This document shows positions 26,127 through 35,076 of a stretch of DNA of 64,000 nt, piece by piece; the first letter of the stretch is position 1, and each line of letters opens with the position of its first letter. The notes beneath the pieces were generated by a model. It was given only the letters and a program-made list of their open reading frames with translations. It did no database searches and was not told where the DNA came from. Both the position numbers and the translations under genes were made by a program. The DNA lies in contig NZ_CP111079.1 in assembly GCF_026278245.1 (NCBI RefSeq), positions 62,001 through 126,000 of the forward strand, given 5' to 3'. The stretch is from Pontibacter kalidii. Its GTDB lineage: Bacteria > Bacteroidota > Bacteroidia > Cytophagales > Hymenobacteraceae.

Positions 26127-26371
26127 AGCGGGACAGGTGTAGAATTAGCAGACCCTGGCCGCGCTCAAATACTGAAGGAATTAGGTATCCAGTTCCTTCG
26201 CCTTTAAAGATGTTTGCCAGCAGTTGGAGGCAGTGCCTGAGGAAATAAAAGCTTACTTTAGTAAGAACATGTAGTGACGTGCAATACAGTTCAAAGTAGT
26301 AAGTAAAAACTCCCCTCCTTAGACAAGGAGGGGGTAAATAGCTTTCTAACTCCCCAACGCTCTAAATCCAA

Positions 26372-27145
26372 TCACCTTCCCTTAAACTCCGGCTTGCGTT
26401 TCTCTACAAAGGCATTCATGCCTTCGGTCTGGTCTTCGGAGGCGAAGCAGAGGTAGAAGTTCTTGCGTTCAAAGTATAGGCCTTCGTCCAGGTTGGTTTC
26501 GAAGGAGCGGTTCACGGCTTCCTTGGCGAGTTTTGCCGCTACCGGTGACATCTGCGCTACTTCCGAGGCCAGTTTAAAGGCCTCTTCCAGGTACAGCTCC
26601 ACCGGCACCACACGGTTTACCAACCCATGCTTCTCTGCTTCGTCGGCGCTCATGAACTTTCCGGTCAGCACCATTTCCATGGCTTTGGCCTTGCCGATGG
26701 CTTTTGTCAGGCGCTGCGTGCCTCCGGCTCCCGGCATCACCCCGATCTTGATCTCCGGCTGGCCGAACTGCGCCGTTTCCGAGGCCACGATCATATCGCA
26801 GGTCATGGCCAGTTCGCAGCCGCCGCCCAGTGCGAAACCGGATACGGCAGCAATGATTGGTTTCTTCGTCTTGCGGATCTGGTCCCAGGTAGAGAACTGG
26901 TCGATGTTGAGCATGTCGATGGCGGTTTTGCCGGCCATTTGTTTAATGTCAGCGCCGGCGGCAAAGGCGCGTTCGTTACCGGTGATGATGATGGCCCGCA
27001 CGGCATCGTCCTCATCCAGCGCTTTCAGGGCATCGCGCAACTCGCCCATCAGCTGCAGGTTCAGGGCGTTCAGCTCTTTAGGTCTGTTTAATTGGATAAG
27101 CGCCACGTGCGGCTGCGCCTGCGGGGTTACAAGTATAAATTCCAT
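26372..27145 (-). CDS. Enoyl-CoA hydratase/isomerase
   Basis: A 257-residue crotonase-fold enzyme that hydrates 2-enoyl-CoA in fatty-acid or amino-acid breakdown. AFAAGADIKQM (about 60-70) forms the oxyanion and CoA site; the two catalytic glutamates are in GGCELAM (about 110) and FGQPEIKIGVMPGAGG (about 130). Both glutamates and the full length match short-chain enoyl-CoA hydratase. It lies 75 bases after the aspartokinase gene, but the two belong to different pathways. Confidence 0.93.
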   Translation of the reverse strand: MEFILVTPQAQPHVALIQLNRPKELNALNLQLMGELRDALKALDEDDAVRAIIITGNERAFAAGADIKQMAGKTAIDMLNIDQFSTWDQIRKTKKPIIAAVSGFALGGGCELAMTCDMIVASETAQFGQPEIKIGVMPGAGGTQRLTKAIGKAKAMEMVLTGKFMSADEAEKHGLVNRVVPVELYLEEAFKLASEVAQMSPVAAKLAKEAVNRSFETNLDEGLYFERKNFYLCFASEDQTEGMNAFVEKRKPEFKGR

Positions 27146-27220
27146 AGTTTAGATAAGTTTCGGTTAATGACGTATGAAGTTAGCTTTTTGCTGCAAGTAT
27201 GGAAACGAGCAAAGTATAAA

Positions 27221-28495
27221 CTACCGGCTCACGATCTGGAAGGTAGTACGCGTGCGTTGCTCCAGCAGCACCTCCCTGCCCTCTGAGATGCGCTTTATAC
27301 TTTCTGCATTGTAGTTCTTGATGGTATACAGCTGCAGGTTGGTGTTGTAGTGGATTACGAACTGGTCCTGCAGCGTCTGTATCAGCCGCTGCAGGCGCTC
27401 CTGGTTGTAATCGGTGCAGATGGAGAAGGAGATAGCCGAGTTTTGCATCAGGTTGATCTTAATCCGCAGTTCCGAGAGCGCGTTAAAGATCGTGCCCAGG
27501 TTCTTCTCCGAGATAAAGGTAAAATCCTTCACCCCAAACGACACCAGGCACTGCTTCTCTTTGATAATGTAAGCCGGTGCAATCACCTCAAAGCGGCAGT
27601 CGCAGATTTTAGTGCCTTCGCCCTCCGGGTTCAGGAAAGACTTCACATAGAGCGGTATCTTTTTATTGGCCAGCGGTTTTATGGTTTTGGGATGGATCAC
27701 AGAGGCGCCGTAATAGGCCATCTCCACCGTTTCCTGGTAAGATATCTCCGGGTAGCGCACGGTATCCGCAAAATATTTGGGGTCAGCGTTGAGCAGACCT
27801 TCCACATCCTTCCAGATGTACATGCTGTCGGCATCGAGGCAGAAGGCAAAGATGGCGGCGCTAAAATCGGAGCCCTCGCGGCCCAGGGTAGTGGTGAGGC
27901 CGTTGTTGGTGCCCCCCAGGAAGCCCTGCGTTACCACCAGTCCTTGCTGCAACAGGTGGGGCACGTCGCGGCGGATCAGGCGCTCGGTCCAGGCCCAGTC
28001 TACCTTGCCCTCGCGCCAGTTAGTATCGGTTTGGATATACTTCCGGCTGTCTATCAGGGTGTTATAAATATCCTGCTCCGCCAGAAAATAATGCAGTATG
28101 GCCGACGAAAAAAGTTCGCCAAAACTGACAGTTTGATCGTATACCCTATCAAAATTGTCGTTCGGGGTGATTCCCTTTAGCTGATCGTGCAGTAGCTCGA
28201 ACAAATGCTCCAGCCGCTGAAAGGCCGGGTGCTCCTGATCTACCAACAGTTCGCGCAGCACCTGCAGGTGATAATCCTTCAGGCTTGCTAACTCAGAAGA
28301 GAAGCTTTGCTGCCGGTAAGCCAGGTGCAGCAGCGCCTCCAAGGCATTGGTGGTCTTGCCCATAGCCGACACCACCACCAGCAGCTGGCCCTCATGGCCC
28401 TGCGTTTTAAGGATGCGGGCCAGGTTCCGGAACGATCCGGCGCTTTTTACAGAGGCGCCGCCAAATTTGTATACTTTAATCCTTTCTATACTCAT
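27221..28495 (-). CDS. lysC: Aspartate kinase
   Basis: A 424-residue monofunctional aspartokinase that phosphorylates aspartate, the first step toward lysine, threonine, methionine and diaminopimelate. KFGGASV (about 10-16) is the N-terminal kinase motif, and TTLGREGSDFSAAIFA the substrate and ATP site. The last 130 residues form the ACT regulatory region. No homoserine dehydrogenase is fused. The start at MSIERIKVYKFGG is the only one near the motif. It is divergent from fbp. Confidence 0.93.
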   Translation of the reverse strand: MSIERIKVYKFGGASVKSAGSFRNLARILKTQGHEGQLLVVVSAMGKTTNALEALLHLAYRQQSFSSELASLKDYHLQVLRELLVDQEHPAFQRLEHLFELLHDQLKGITPNDNFDRVYDQTVSFGELFSSAILHYFLAEQDIYNTLIDSRKYIQTDTNWREGKVDWAWTERLIRRDVPHLLQQGLVVTQGFLGGTNNGLTTTLGREGSDFSAAIFAFCLDADSMYIWKDVEGLLNADPKYFADTVRYPEISYQETVEMAYYGASVIHPKTIKPLANKKIPLYVKSFLNPEGEGTKICDCRFEVIAPAYIIKEKQCLVSFGVKDFTFISEKNLGTIFNALSELRIKINLMQNSAISFSICTDYNQERLQRLIQTLQDQFVIHYNTNLQLYTIKNYNAESIKRISEGREVLLEQRTRTTFQIVSR

Positions 28496-28539
28496 ACACG
28501 GTAAAATTAGGCATCATTCGGAATATAGCCTAAAAATGA

Positions 28540-28547
28540 TATTTTTG
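28540..28547 (+). promoter_or_regulatory. -7 element TATTTTTG before fbp
   Basis: A TAnnTTTG match 35 bases before the fbp ATG, in the 87-base gap shared with lysC. Confidence 0.55.
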
Positions 28548-28582
28548 TAATAAATTTAAAGCTATAGGTAAAAATCATCTTT

Positions 28583-29590
28583 ATGAATGACAAACTCGGA
28601 CTGCCTGTAGGCACAACGCTGGACAGGTTTATCATGAGAAAGCAAGAGGACTTCCCGTTCGCTACCGGGGAGCTGTCTCAGTTGCTTCGCGACATTGCCC
28701 TGGCGGCGAAGATCGTGAACCGCGAAATTAACCGCGCGGGCCTGCTGGATGTCACCGGCGCCTACGGTCAGCAGAACGTGCAGGGCGAGGACCAGCAGAA
28801 GCTGGACGTGATCGCAAACATCCGCTTTATACGTGCCTTGCGCAACGGCGGCGAAGTGTGCACCATCATTTCGGAGGAGGAAGACGAGGCGATCCAGACG
28901 GGCAATACCCGCGGCAAGTACATCGTTGCCATCGATCCGCTGGACGGCTCTTCCAACATCGATGTGAACGTGTCCATCGGCACGATCTTCTCGATCTACC
29001 GCCGCACCTCCGACCAAGGCTGCGACGGCACCATGGAAGATTGCCTGCAGCCGGGCGTGCGCCAGGTAGGGGCGGGTTACATCATCTACGGCTCCTCCAC
29101 CATGCTGGTGTATACCACAGGCGCAGGCGTAAACGGCTTCACCTACGACCCGACGCTGGGCGAGTTCTTCCTCTCGCACCCGAACATCTGCACGCCAAAA
29201 ACGGGTAAGATCTACTCCATCAACGAGGGTACCTACAACTTTTTCCCGGAAGGGGTGAAGCAGTATGTACAGTATTGCAAGGACAACGAGTACTCGGCGC
29301 GCTATATTGGCTCGCTGGTGGGCGATTTCCACCGAAACCTGCTCAAGGGCGGCATTTACATCTACCCCTCCACTACTAAAGTGCCCAAGGGCAAGCTGCG
29401 CCTGATGTATGAGTGCAACGCGCTGGCGTTTATTGTGGAACAGGCCGGCGGAAAGGCTACCGACGGCTCGCAGCGCATCATGGAGCTGGTGCCAACAGAA
29501 CTGCACCAACGCTGCCCGCTGTTTATCGGCTCGCCCGAGATGGTAGACAAGGCGGAGGAATTCCTGAAGGCCGAAGTGGCCGTAAACTAA
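28583..29590 (+). CDS. fbp: Class I fructose-1,6-bisphosphatase
   Basis: A 335-residue enzyme of gluconeogenesis that removes the 1-phosphate of fructose 1,6-bisphosphate. The metal-binding signature [12 protein letters not shown] (about 115-126) is exact, preceded by [26 protein letters not shown] near the C-terminus binds substrate and metal. The length fits class I. Together with the metabolic genes around it, it shows a complete gluconeogenic step. Confidence 0.96.
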   Translation: MNDKLGLPVGTTLDRFIMRKQEDFPFATGELSQLLRDIALAAKIVNREINRAGLLDVTGAYGQQNVQGEDQQKLDVIANIRFIRALRNGGEVCTIISEEEDEAIQTGNTRGKYIVAIDPLDGSSNIDVNVSIGTIFSIYRRTSDQGCDGTMEDCLQPGVRQVGAGYIIYGSSTMLVYTTGAGVNGFTYDPTLGEFFLSHPNICTPKTGKIYSINEGTYNFFPEGVKQYVQYCKDNEYSARYIGSLVGDFHRNLLKGGIYIYPSTTKVPKGKLRLMYECNALAFIVEQAGGKATDGSQRIMELVPTELHQRCPLFIGSPEMVDKAEEFLKAEVAVN

Positions 29591-29639
29591 CCCAACCCAT
29601 CCCAACACATCTGGAATTAGTAATCAACAACAGCATCAC

Positions 29640-29672
29640 AAAGGCAGCGGGCGGAAAGCTCTCTGCCTTTCT
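29640..29672 (+). terminator. Weak terminator-like hairpin after fbp
   Basis: AAAGGCAG (29640-29647) and CTGCCTTT (29663-29670). Confidence 0.5.
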
Positions 29673-29677
29673 TGCTT

Positions 29678-29986
29678 TTAGCGGCTGCTGTACCTTAGCC
29701 TGGTTTCGGCTTTCTGGATCTCCCGCTTGAGTATAAGGCGGGCAATGCGGGTGGCAATGATCTCCTCGTCGGCATCCACCATGGCCTGTTTTACCTTTTG
29801 CTCGTCCACGTCAATACGGTAGAGGATGTGCAACAGGCGGCTGAAGTCGTTGCGGAGGAGCTGCTGCACGAGGTGAGCCAGCTTAAACTCCAGCGCCTCC
29901 AGGTTGGTAGAGGGCAAGTTATCCACCTCAAAAATGCGCTGCAGGTGGTTGGTGGTGCCCGTAAGTATGGCAGGTGAGTACGGCAT
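29678..29986 (-). CDS. Conserved hypothetical protein
   Basis: A 102-residue helical, charged protein. LVQQLLRNDFSRLLHILYRI (about 39-58), then DVDE, and a C-terminal IARLILKREIQKAETR segment are the recognisable parts. It resembles small uncharacterised Bacteroidota proteins. No catalytic motif or export signal is seen. It is convergent with fbp. Function unknown. Confidence 0.72.
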   Translation of the reverse strand: MPYSPAILTGTTNHLQRIFEVDNLPSTNLEALEFKLAHLVQQLLRNDFSRLLHILYRIDVDEQKVKQAMVDADEEIIATRIARLILKREIQKAETRLRYSSR

Positions 29987-30730
29987 CAGGCAAAGGTACG
30001 TATACTTTAGAAAATGCTGCTGAAACTATAAATAGCTGAAAGCGGCAATGTTTATACTTTATACTTTGATTAGGGTATAAAGTATACTTTTATGCCTCCC
30101 CCGCTTATGCGTTATAGCCCACGTTGCGATTACCCCGTCCCCACCCCGAGGGGAGCTATCAAGGATTCTGGACGAAAGGCTATTTGCCAAAGGACAGAGT
30201 ATAAAAGCACTTATGCTTCTCATGCTTATACTTGTGGCAACGCTAAAGCTGCAGCTACTGAATCTGATCCCAGTCTTTCCGTTGAGCGCCTTGTAAATTT
30301 ACGGTGCCGAGCCGGAGGCGAGGCAGCCCGAGGTACGAGGGCAGGAAATGTACACAGCGCGATGCGGGAAGACGAGGCCTCCCGGCCTGGAGGGAGCCAA
30401 AGTATGAAATGCAACAGTAGGTATGTAAGTCTGGAGGATCCGGGAGCTACAAAGTATAGCTTGGCTCAAGTTGCGGAAAGCGGCGGCTAGGGAAGTATAA
30501 ATCAAGTATACAGTATGCCCTACGCGGATTAGGAAATCCGTAGCAGAGAAGGTTCCGGACAGGGATGTCCGGAACAGCGAAAGGGAGCCGGTCGAGTTGA
30601 AAACCCAACGAATAAAAAGACACGGGCTGCAAGCCCGCGCCAGCAGAAGTATGGGCAAAGTACAGCTCAAGTATAAAGTAGACGCTCCTATGCTTCCATA
30701 CTTCAGGCTATGTATAAGCCGGCTGAAACA
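29987..30730. repeat. Repeat-rich intergenic region
   Basis: No credible gene; an open frame across about 30092-30490 simply reads through the repeats. It holds AT-rich sequence with many AAGTATA words, structured element copy C (core 30268-30394), one GGAGGATC...AGCTTGG...GGAAAGCGG unit (about 30432-30489), and palindromes CGGATTAGGAAATCCG (about 30525-30540), GTTCCGGACA...TGTCCGGAAC (about 30552-30575) and CGGGCTGCAAGCCCG (about 30624-30638). Confidence 0.8.
30268..30394 (+). repeat. Structured dispersed element, copy C
   Basis: The most diverged copy. The blocks CCAGTCTTT, GTTGAGCGCCTT, GCGCGAT and GACGAG are kept. The outer stem places GTAAATTTAC (30293-30302) opposite GGAAATGTAC (30344-30353). 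The inner hairpin is TGCC-GA-GCC / GGC-GA-GGCA (30305-30325), with a symmetric GA/GA step. The last hairpin is AGGCC 30375-30379 / GGCCT 30384-30388. The first helix of copies A and B is lost here. Confidence 0.55.
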
Positions 30731-30757
30731 AAAAGCCCTCCGTTGGGGAGGGCTTTT
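30731..30757 (-). terminator. Terminator of the engB-tonB-DUF5606 group
   Basis: Arms AAAAGCCCTCC (30731-30741) and GGAGGGCTTTT (30747-30757), just beyond the DUF5606 stop. Confidence 0.85.
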
Positions 30758-30761
30758 ATAT

Positions 30762-31262
30762 TTATGCTTCCTTCTCGGATTTCTTCTTGGAAGGCTTTTT
30801 CTCGGCAGGGGCTTTTTCCTCAGCCTCTGGTTTTTCTGTTGCCTTTTTTGATTCAGGTTTAGCTGCCTCAGTAAAGCCAACGTGTTGTCGCACGATGGCG
30901 TACCAGGTCGCCAGCTTTTTCATGTCCGACACGTATACGCGGTCCTCGTCGTAGTTTGGCAGCACGCTGGCCATAAACTCCTTGTAGTCTTCGTTTCCGG
31001 GCTTATCGCTCAGCGGCAGGCTCTCGCCATACTTTTCGTTTACGCGGTCAAACACTTCTGCAAGCGGCACGGTGCCCTCCCCGTCAGTAGTATAGATAGA
31101 GATCTCGTCGAGCAGCGACATGCGGTGGCGCGCCTGCGCTACCATGGTCTTAGGGTTCTCCTCCAGGCTCTCCAAAATCACACCGGTGCGTGTAGGCTTT
31201 ACTACACGGTACAGGCCACTCTGGCCAGAAACTGCTGCAACTTGTCTTAAATCAATAGGCAT
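30762..31262 (-). CDS. DUF5606-like domain protein
   Basis: A 166-residue cytoplasmic protein of a Bacteroidota-specific family. The N-terminal domain (about 1-120) begins MPIDLRQVAAVSGQSGLYRV and is followed by VILESL, a pattern I associate with DUF5606; its role is unknown, although the fold has been likened to nucleic-acid binding domains. The last 40 residues are a Lys/Glu/Ala/Pro-rich disordered tail. It follows the TonB-like gene after 20 bases and ends at a strong terminator. Confidence 0.8.
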   Translation of the reverse strand: MPIDLRQVAAVSGQSGLYRVVKPTRTGVILESLEENPKTMVAQARHRMSLLDEISIYTTDGEGTVPLAEVFDRVNEKYGESLPLSDKPGNEDYKEFMASVLPNYDEDRVYVSDMKKLATWYAIVRQHVGFTEAAKPESKKATEKPEAEEKAPAEKKPSKKKSEKEA

Positions 31263-31282
31263 AGGTAGTATGTCTGTTTCGT

Positions 31283-31690
31283 TTATAATTTAAATACGAT
31301 TGGGATGCTGGCATCCACGCCAAAGCCGGGCGCCTTAAACTTAAGCAGCCTGGCCACGCGCAGCGCCTCCTCGCCAGTGCCTGCACCGGCATTGCGCAAT
31401 ACTTTAAAATTAGACGTGGACCCATCCGGGTTCACAGTGAAGCTGATGATGCAGTCGCCCTGCACGCGGTTGCGCTTGGCCAGCATCGGGTACTGCAGCT
31501 CCTTATAGATGGCTTTGTACATGGCCTCCTGGCCTCCCTCATAGAAGTCTGCCACAGGAATGGGCTTGTCAGGTACCCAAACGTTTTCCTCTTTAGAGGC
31601 CTGAGCCGTTGCCTTGCTGCCGCTTTGGGCACTCGCCGTAACTGCCAGCATGGCAAATAAAATAAACAAAAATGAAATTCTGGTTCTCAT
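31283..31690 (-). CDS. TonB C-terminal domain protein, exported
   Basis: About 135 residues from MRTRISFLF (CAT at 31688-31690); an ATG four codons earlier is possible. A signal peptide ending ASAQ is followed by a 25-residue linker and a TonB C-terminal fold (about 55-135) with YPMLAKRNRVQGDCIISFTV (30-fold typical 'P..A...g.eG.v.v.F'). It lacks the membrane anchor and proline-rich span of a true TonB, so it is probably a periplasmic TonB-like protein of unknown role. Confidence 0.82.
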   Translation of the reverse strand: MRTRISFLFILFAMLAVTASAQSGSKATAQASKEENVWVPDKPIPVADFYEGGQEAMYKAIYKELQYPMLAKRNRVQGDCIISFTVNPDGSTSNFKVLRNAGAGTGEEALRVARLLKFKAPGFGVDASIPIVFKL

Positions 31691-31763
31691 AAGGGTAAAC
31701 ATTTAAAATTTTCTACATCACGGGGCCTGCCGCCTCTCCAGTTAAATGTTAACCTTGGTTCGC

Positions 31764-32372
31764 TCAGTGCTGATTCTGCACCTGCGCGTTCACCTCGTCT
31801 ATAAAGGTAAGGATCTCGTCGCGGCCAATCTGCTTTTCTGAGGAAGTGCGGAACATCTGGGGCAGTTCATCCCATGTTTCACGCAGTTTACGCTTCCACG
31901 CGGCTATGGTTGAGTCTGTCTTGATGGACGACTGCTTGTCGAGTTTGGTGAACACGATAACAAACGGCACGCCCATGTTGCCGAGCTGGTGGATGAACTC
32001 CACGTCTGGGGCCATCGGGTCGTGGCGGCTGTCTATCAGCACAAATACGCAGGTCAGGTTTTCCCGCTTCTGCAGGTAATAGTTGATCATACGGCGCCAT
32101 TCCTCGCGCGAGCTCTTGCTCACTTTGGCGTAGCCGTAGCCGGGCAAATCCACCAGGTACCACTCATCATTAATAAGGAAGTGGTTGATGAGTTGGGTTT
32201 TGCCTGGCTGCCCCGATGTTTTGGCAAGCTTCTTCTGCTCGGTAAGCATGTTGATGAGCGACGATTTGCCCACATTGGAGCGCCCGATAAAGGCGTACTC
32301 TGGCTTATCGGGGGTAGGGCAGGCCTCCACCTTTGTGTTACTCATCAAGAATTTAGCTTCCTTAATAACCAT
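31764..32372 (-). CDS. engB: Ribosome biogenesis GTPase YihA/EngB
   Basis: A 202-residue GTPase needed for 50S subunit assembly. G1 is GRSNVGKSSLIN (about 30-41), G3 is DLPGYGYA (about 74-81) and G4 is TKLD. The PGKTQLINHF segment is specific to EngB. It is the first gene of a minus-strand group with the TonB-like and DUF5606 genes. Confidence 0.95.
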   Translation of the reverse strand: MVIKEAKFLMSNTKVEACPTPDKPEYAFIGRSNVGKSSLINMLTEQKKLAKTSGQPGKTQLINHFLINDEWYLVDLPGYGYAKVSKSSREEWRRMINYYLQKRENLTCVFVLIDSRHDPMAPDVEFIHQLGNMGVPFVIVFTKLDKQSSIKTDSTIAAWKRKLRETWDELPQMFRTSSEKQIGRDEILTFIDEVNAQVQNQH

Positions 32373-32931
32373 GCTATAACGTTTTGTGGTTCTGGTAAGT
32401 GAGGTCCCTCGCTGTTTTTAGCAGGAGAGGCACCCCTCAGGCCCCCGTTTCTAAGGGAGGCGCAACGTATAAACCCCAAAGGTAGCGAATAAATTCTCCA
32501 CGGCTGGCGGCGTTTATGGCCGCCTTACCTGTAACGCAGAAACCGGCAGAAAATTTTCGGAGCGCGCCGGCCTTGCTCATACTTGTATAGGAACTACCCT
32601 GTGAAAAGTTGTCTGATTAGTGGAAAAAATATCGCTTGTTAATATAATATATTATATATATTTGCTGTCGATTCAATTTCGTGTGAGTAACTTTATACCT
32701 ACGCCTCCTTTGCTGGCAGGCAGCCCGAAAAGCCCGCTTACTCTTTTCGGAGATCCAATACGTACACAGTTCAGAAAGTTTTATAGGGATATATGTGTTT
32801 AACATATACTAAATTTTATATATCTCGTATAGATGCAGGATTAGCTATGCCGACTGTAGAGGCTGCATCATGATCCGAAAGTATTTACCATCACCCAAAC
32901 ATTTAGGAAAGTATAACAAACCCTTTATCAC
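32373..32931. other. Intergenic region with a promoter but no gene
   Basis: A 559-base AT-rich gap between divergent genes. A good promoter (TTG at 32636-32638, TATATTTG at 32657-32664) points right, but the next start is about 265 bases away. That leaves a long leader or a separate small transcript. A short hairpin-like GCAGGCAGCCCGAAAAGCCC lies at 32717-32736. No convincing open frame is seen. Confidence 0.55.
32636..32664 (+). promoter_or_regulatory. Promoter upstream of the PorE-like gene
   Basis: TTG, an 18-base spacer, then TATATTTG. Confidence 0.5.
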
Positions 32932-34923
32932 ATGAATTATTTAGCCAAATCGTTCTCGCGGGTTTCTCTGCTGCTTGCCATGGTATGCCTTTTGGCTGCC
33001 ACTGCATCGGCACAAAGCACCAGGAAACAAATGCGAACCGCCAACAAATTTTTTAAGAAGGAAAATTACCGCGCGGCGCTGCCTTACTATGACCAGGTGC
33101 TGGCTGCGGACCCTAACAATGCCAAGGCCCTGTACTTTGCAGGCATCAGCTACCTGACCTTCGACAAGGAGAAGTCGGCTGATTACCTGTACCGCGCTGC
33201 AGAGCTGAACCCGAAAGTGGACAAAGAGCTGGAGTACTGGCTGGGCCGTACCGACCACATTAACTACCGCTTCGACAGCGCCATCGAGCACTTCCAGAAC
33301 TACCAGAAAACCATCAAACCCCGAAACGTAGAGCGTAAGGAGGAAGTGGCGCAGCTGATCCAGTACGCTAAGAACGCCAAGCGCGAGGTAGCAAACCCTA
33401 AGGACGTGTTTGTGAAGAACCTGGGTGGTGACGTAAACACGGCATTCTCGGAGCACAGCCCGGTTATTTCGTCAGACTACAACTACCTGCTGTTCACCTC
33501 CCGCGCGGAGGGAGCCACCGGTGGTAAGGCAGCCGAGGATGGCGAGTACTTCGAGGATATCTTTGAGACCAACCGTACTGGCGTGGACTCTTGGGAGAAA
33601 CCGCGCATTGTGCCAGGTGCCCTGAACAGCCCCGGCCACGATGCCTCTATCCAACTGTTCGACAACGATACAAAGCTGCTGCTCTACCAATCGGTTAACA
33701 ACGGCGACATTATGGTGTCTGAGCGCCAGCCCGACGGAAGCTGGGGCACACCGAAGAGCATCAGCGACAAAGTAAACACCCGCGACTTTGAGTCTGACGC
33801 CTACATCACGCCAGACGGAACCACGCTGTTCTTCTCCACCAGCCACTACTCTGAGAACGGTGACCTGGACCTGTATATGGTGCAGCGCGACAAAGGCGGC
33901 AACTGGGGCAACCCCAAGAGCCTGGGCAGAACGATTAACTCCCGTTTCGACGAGGACAGCCCCTACCTGTCGGCTGACGGTACCCTGTTCTTCGCCTCGC
34001 GTGGACACAACAGCATGGGTGGCTACGATATCTTCGCTTCCAAGTATGACTCGGTGGCACGCCGCTGGGCCCGTCCGGAAAACCTGGGCTCCCCGATCAA
34101 CACGCCGGATGATGACACCTACTACCGTTTGGCGCCGGACGGAAGCTACGCTTACCTGTCGTCTTACCGCATTGGTGGCTACGGAGAGAAGGATATCTAC
34201 ACCATCAACTACATCAAAAACGCGGATGTGAAAGGCCGTGTGCTGGTGCAGGGCGACAGCACCCTGACACTGCCAGGCGTGGAACTGATCTTCAACGGTC
34301 AGCAGGCGGATAACCGCCCGATCTCTTACCGCGATGTGAGCAAGCCGGACTCCGCTACCTATAACGTGAACGTGCTGTCTGGCCGTAACTACCAGGTGCA
34401 GCTCTCTCTGGACGGCGAGGTGCTGGAGACGCAGGAGTTTGAAGTGCCGGTTGTACTCGACGATACGACGACGATCAGAAAAGACTTCTTCGTGACTTTG
34501 GATGACACGACGGCTGCCCGTATCGCGCGACTTGCGCCGGACGCGGCTGTGGGTGATTTCCAGATGGAAAACATCTACTTCGCTACAGACAAGTATGACC
34601 TGCGCCCGGAGGCAATCCAGGAGCTGGACAGAATTGCTGAGATCATGAAGGCAAACCCAACGCTGAACATCAGCATCGAAGGCCACACCGACTCACGTGC
34701 CAGCGACTCTTACAACATGACACTGGGCCAGAACCGTGCTGACGCCGCTTTCGATTACCTGGTGGGCAAGGACATCTCGGCTAAGCGTATGGTAACGGTA
34801 AGCTACGGCGAGAGCAGACCAGCTGTGCCGAACACATCGGCTGACAACATGCAGCTGAACCGCAGAACGATCTTCCGTGTGCTGAAGCGTGAGGAGATTC
34901 AGCAGGGACAGGAAGTGCAGTAA
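32932..34923 (+). CDS. OmpA-family protein with TPR, propeller and CRD domains (PorE-like)
   Basis: A 663-residue exported outer-membrane-associated protein. Domains in order: signal peptide ending ASAQ (about 1-27), TPR repeats (about 30-150), a PD40/WD40-like beta-propeller (about 165-425, repeats of SPDGxxLFF type), a carboxypeptidase-like regulatory domain (about 435-515), and OmpA C-terminal peptidoglycan-binding domain (about 545-655, with SIEGHTDSRAS and NRRTIFRV). This order is that of PorE from the type IX secretion system, but such proteins are multiple in Bacteroidota, so a direct role in secretion is an inference. PorT is encoded 2.8 kb away. Confidence 0.9.
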   Translation: MNYLAKSFSRVSLLLAMVCLLAATASAQSTRKQMRTANKFFKKENYRAALPYYDQVLAADPNNAKALYFAGISYLTFDKEKSADYLYRAAELNPKVDKELEYWLGRTDHINYRFDSAIEHFQNYQKTIKPRNVERKEEVAQLIQYAKNAKREVANPKDVFVKNLGGDVNTAFSEHSPVISSDYNYLLFTSRAEGATGGKAAEDGEYFEDIFETNRTGVDSWEKPRIVPGALNSPGHDASIQLFDNDTKLLLYQSVNNGDIMVSERQPDGSWGTPKSISDKVNTRDFESDAYITPDGTTLFFSTSHYSENGDLDLYMVQRDKGGNWGNPKSLGRTINSRFDEDSPYLSADGTLFFASRGHNSMGGYDIFASKYDSVARRWARPENLGSPINTPDDDTYYRLAPDGSYAYLSSYRIGGYGEKDIYTINYIKNADVKGRVLVQGDSTLTLPGVELIFNGQQADNRPISYRDVSKPDSATYNVNVLSGRNYQVQLSLDGEVLETQEFEVPVVLDDTTTIRKDFFVTLDDTTAARIARLAPDAAVGDFQMENIYFATDKYDLRPEAIQELDRIAEIMKANPTLNISIEGHTDSRASDSYNMTLGQNRADAAFDYLVGKDISAKRMVTVSYGESRPAVPNTSADNMQLNRRTIFRVLKREEIQQGQEVQ

Positions 34924-34965
34924 ACTGAAAGCATGGCCTTCGCGCCAGCAGAACTATACTCCAGA

Positions 34966-34998
34966 AGCAGGCCGGCACATGCCCGGCCTGCTTTTTTT
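34966..34998 (+). terminator. Terminator after the PorE-like gene
   Basis: AGCAGGCCGG (34966-34975), CCGGCCTGCT (34983-34992), then seven Ts. Confidence 0.9.
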
Positions 34999-35040
34999 AT
35001 ATTTCGGAACATAATCTGCGGAATATAGTTTTAGGTACAG

Positions 35041-35048
35041 TATTTTTG
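35041..35048 (+). promoter_or_regulatory. -7 element TATTTTTG before the methyltransferase
   Basis: A TAnnTTTG match 36 bases before the ATG at 35077. Confidence 0.55.
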
Positions 35049-35076
35049 CCCTGTTACAATCATTTTATCCTAACCC

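Noticed and set aside
26127..26371. Possible gene remnant after the STAS-like gene
   Set aside because: Several stops in all frames and no recognisable homology; cannot be supported.
28562..29608. 348-residue minus-strand frame opposite fbp
   Set aside because: fbp on the plus strand has every signature of the enzyme; the opposite frame has none.
30092..30490. 132-residue open frame on the plus strand
   Set aside because: It reads across AT-rich sequence and the structured element with no protein-like composition or domain.
32620..32802. 60-residue open frame in the 32.6-kb gap
   Set aside because: It starts upstream of the promoter and lacks protein character.
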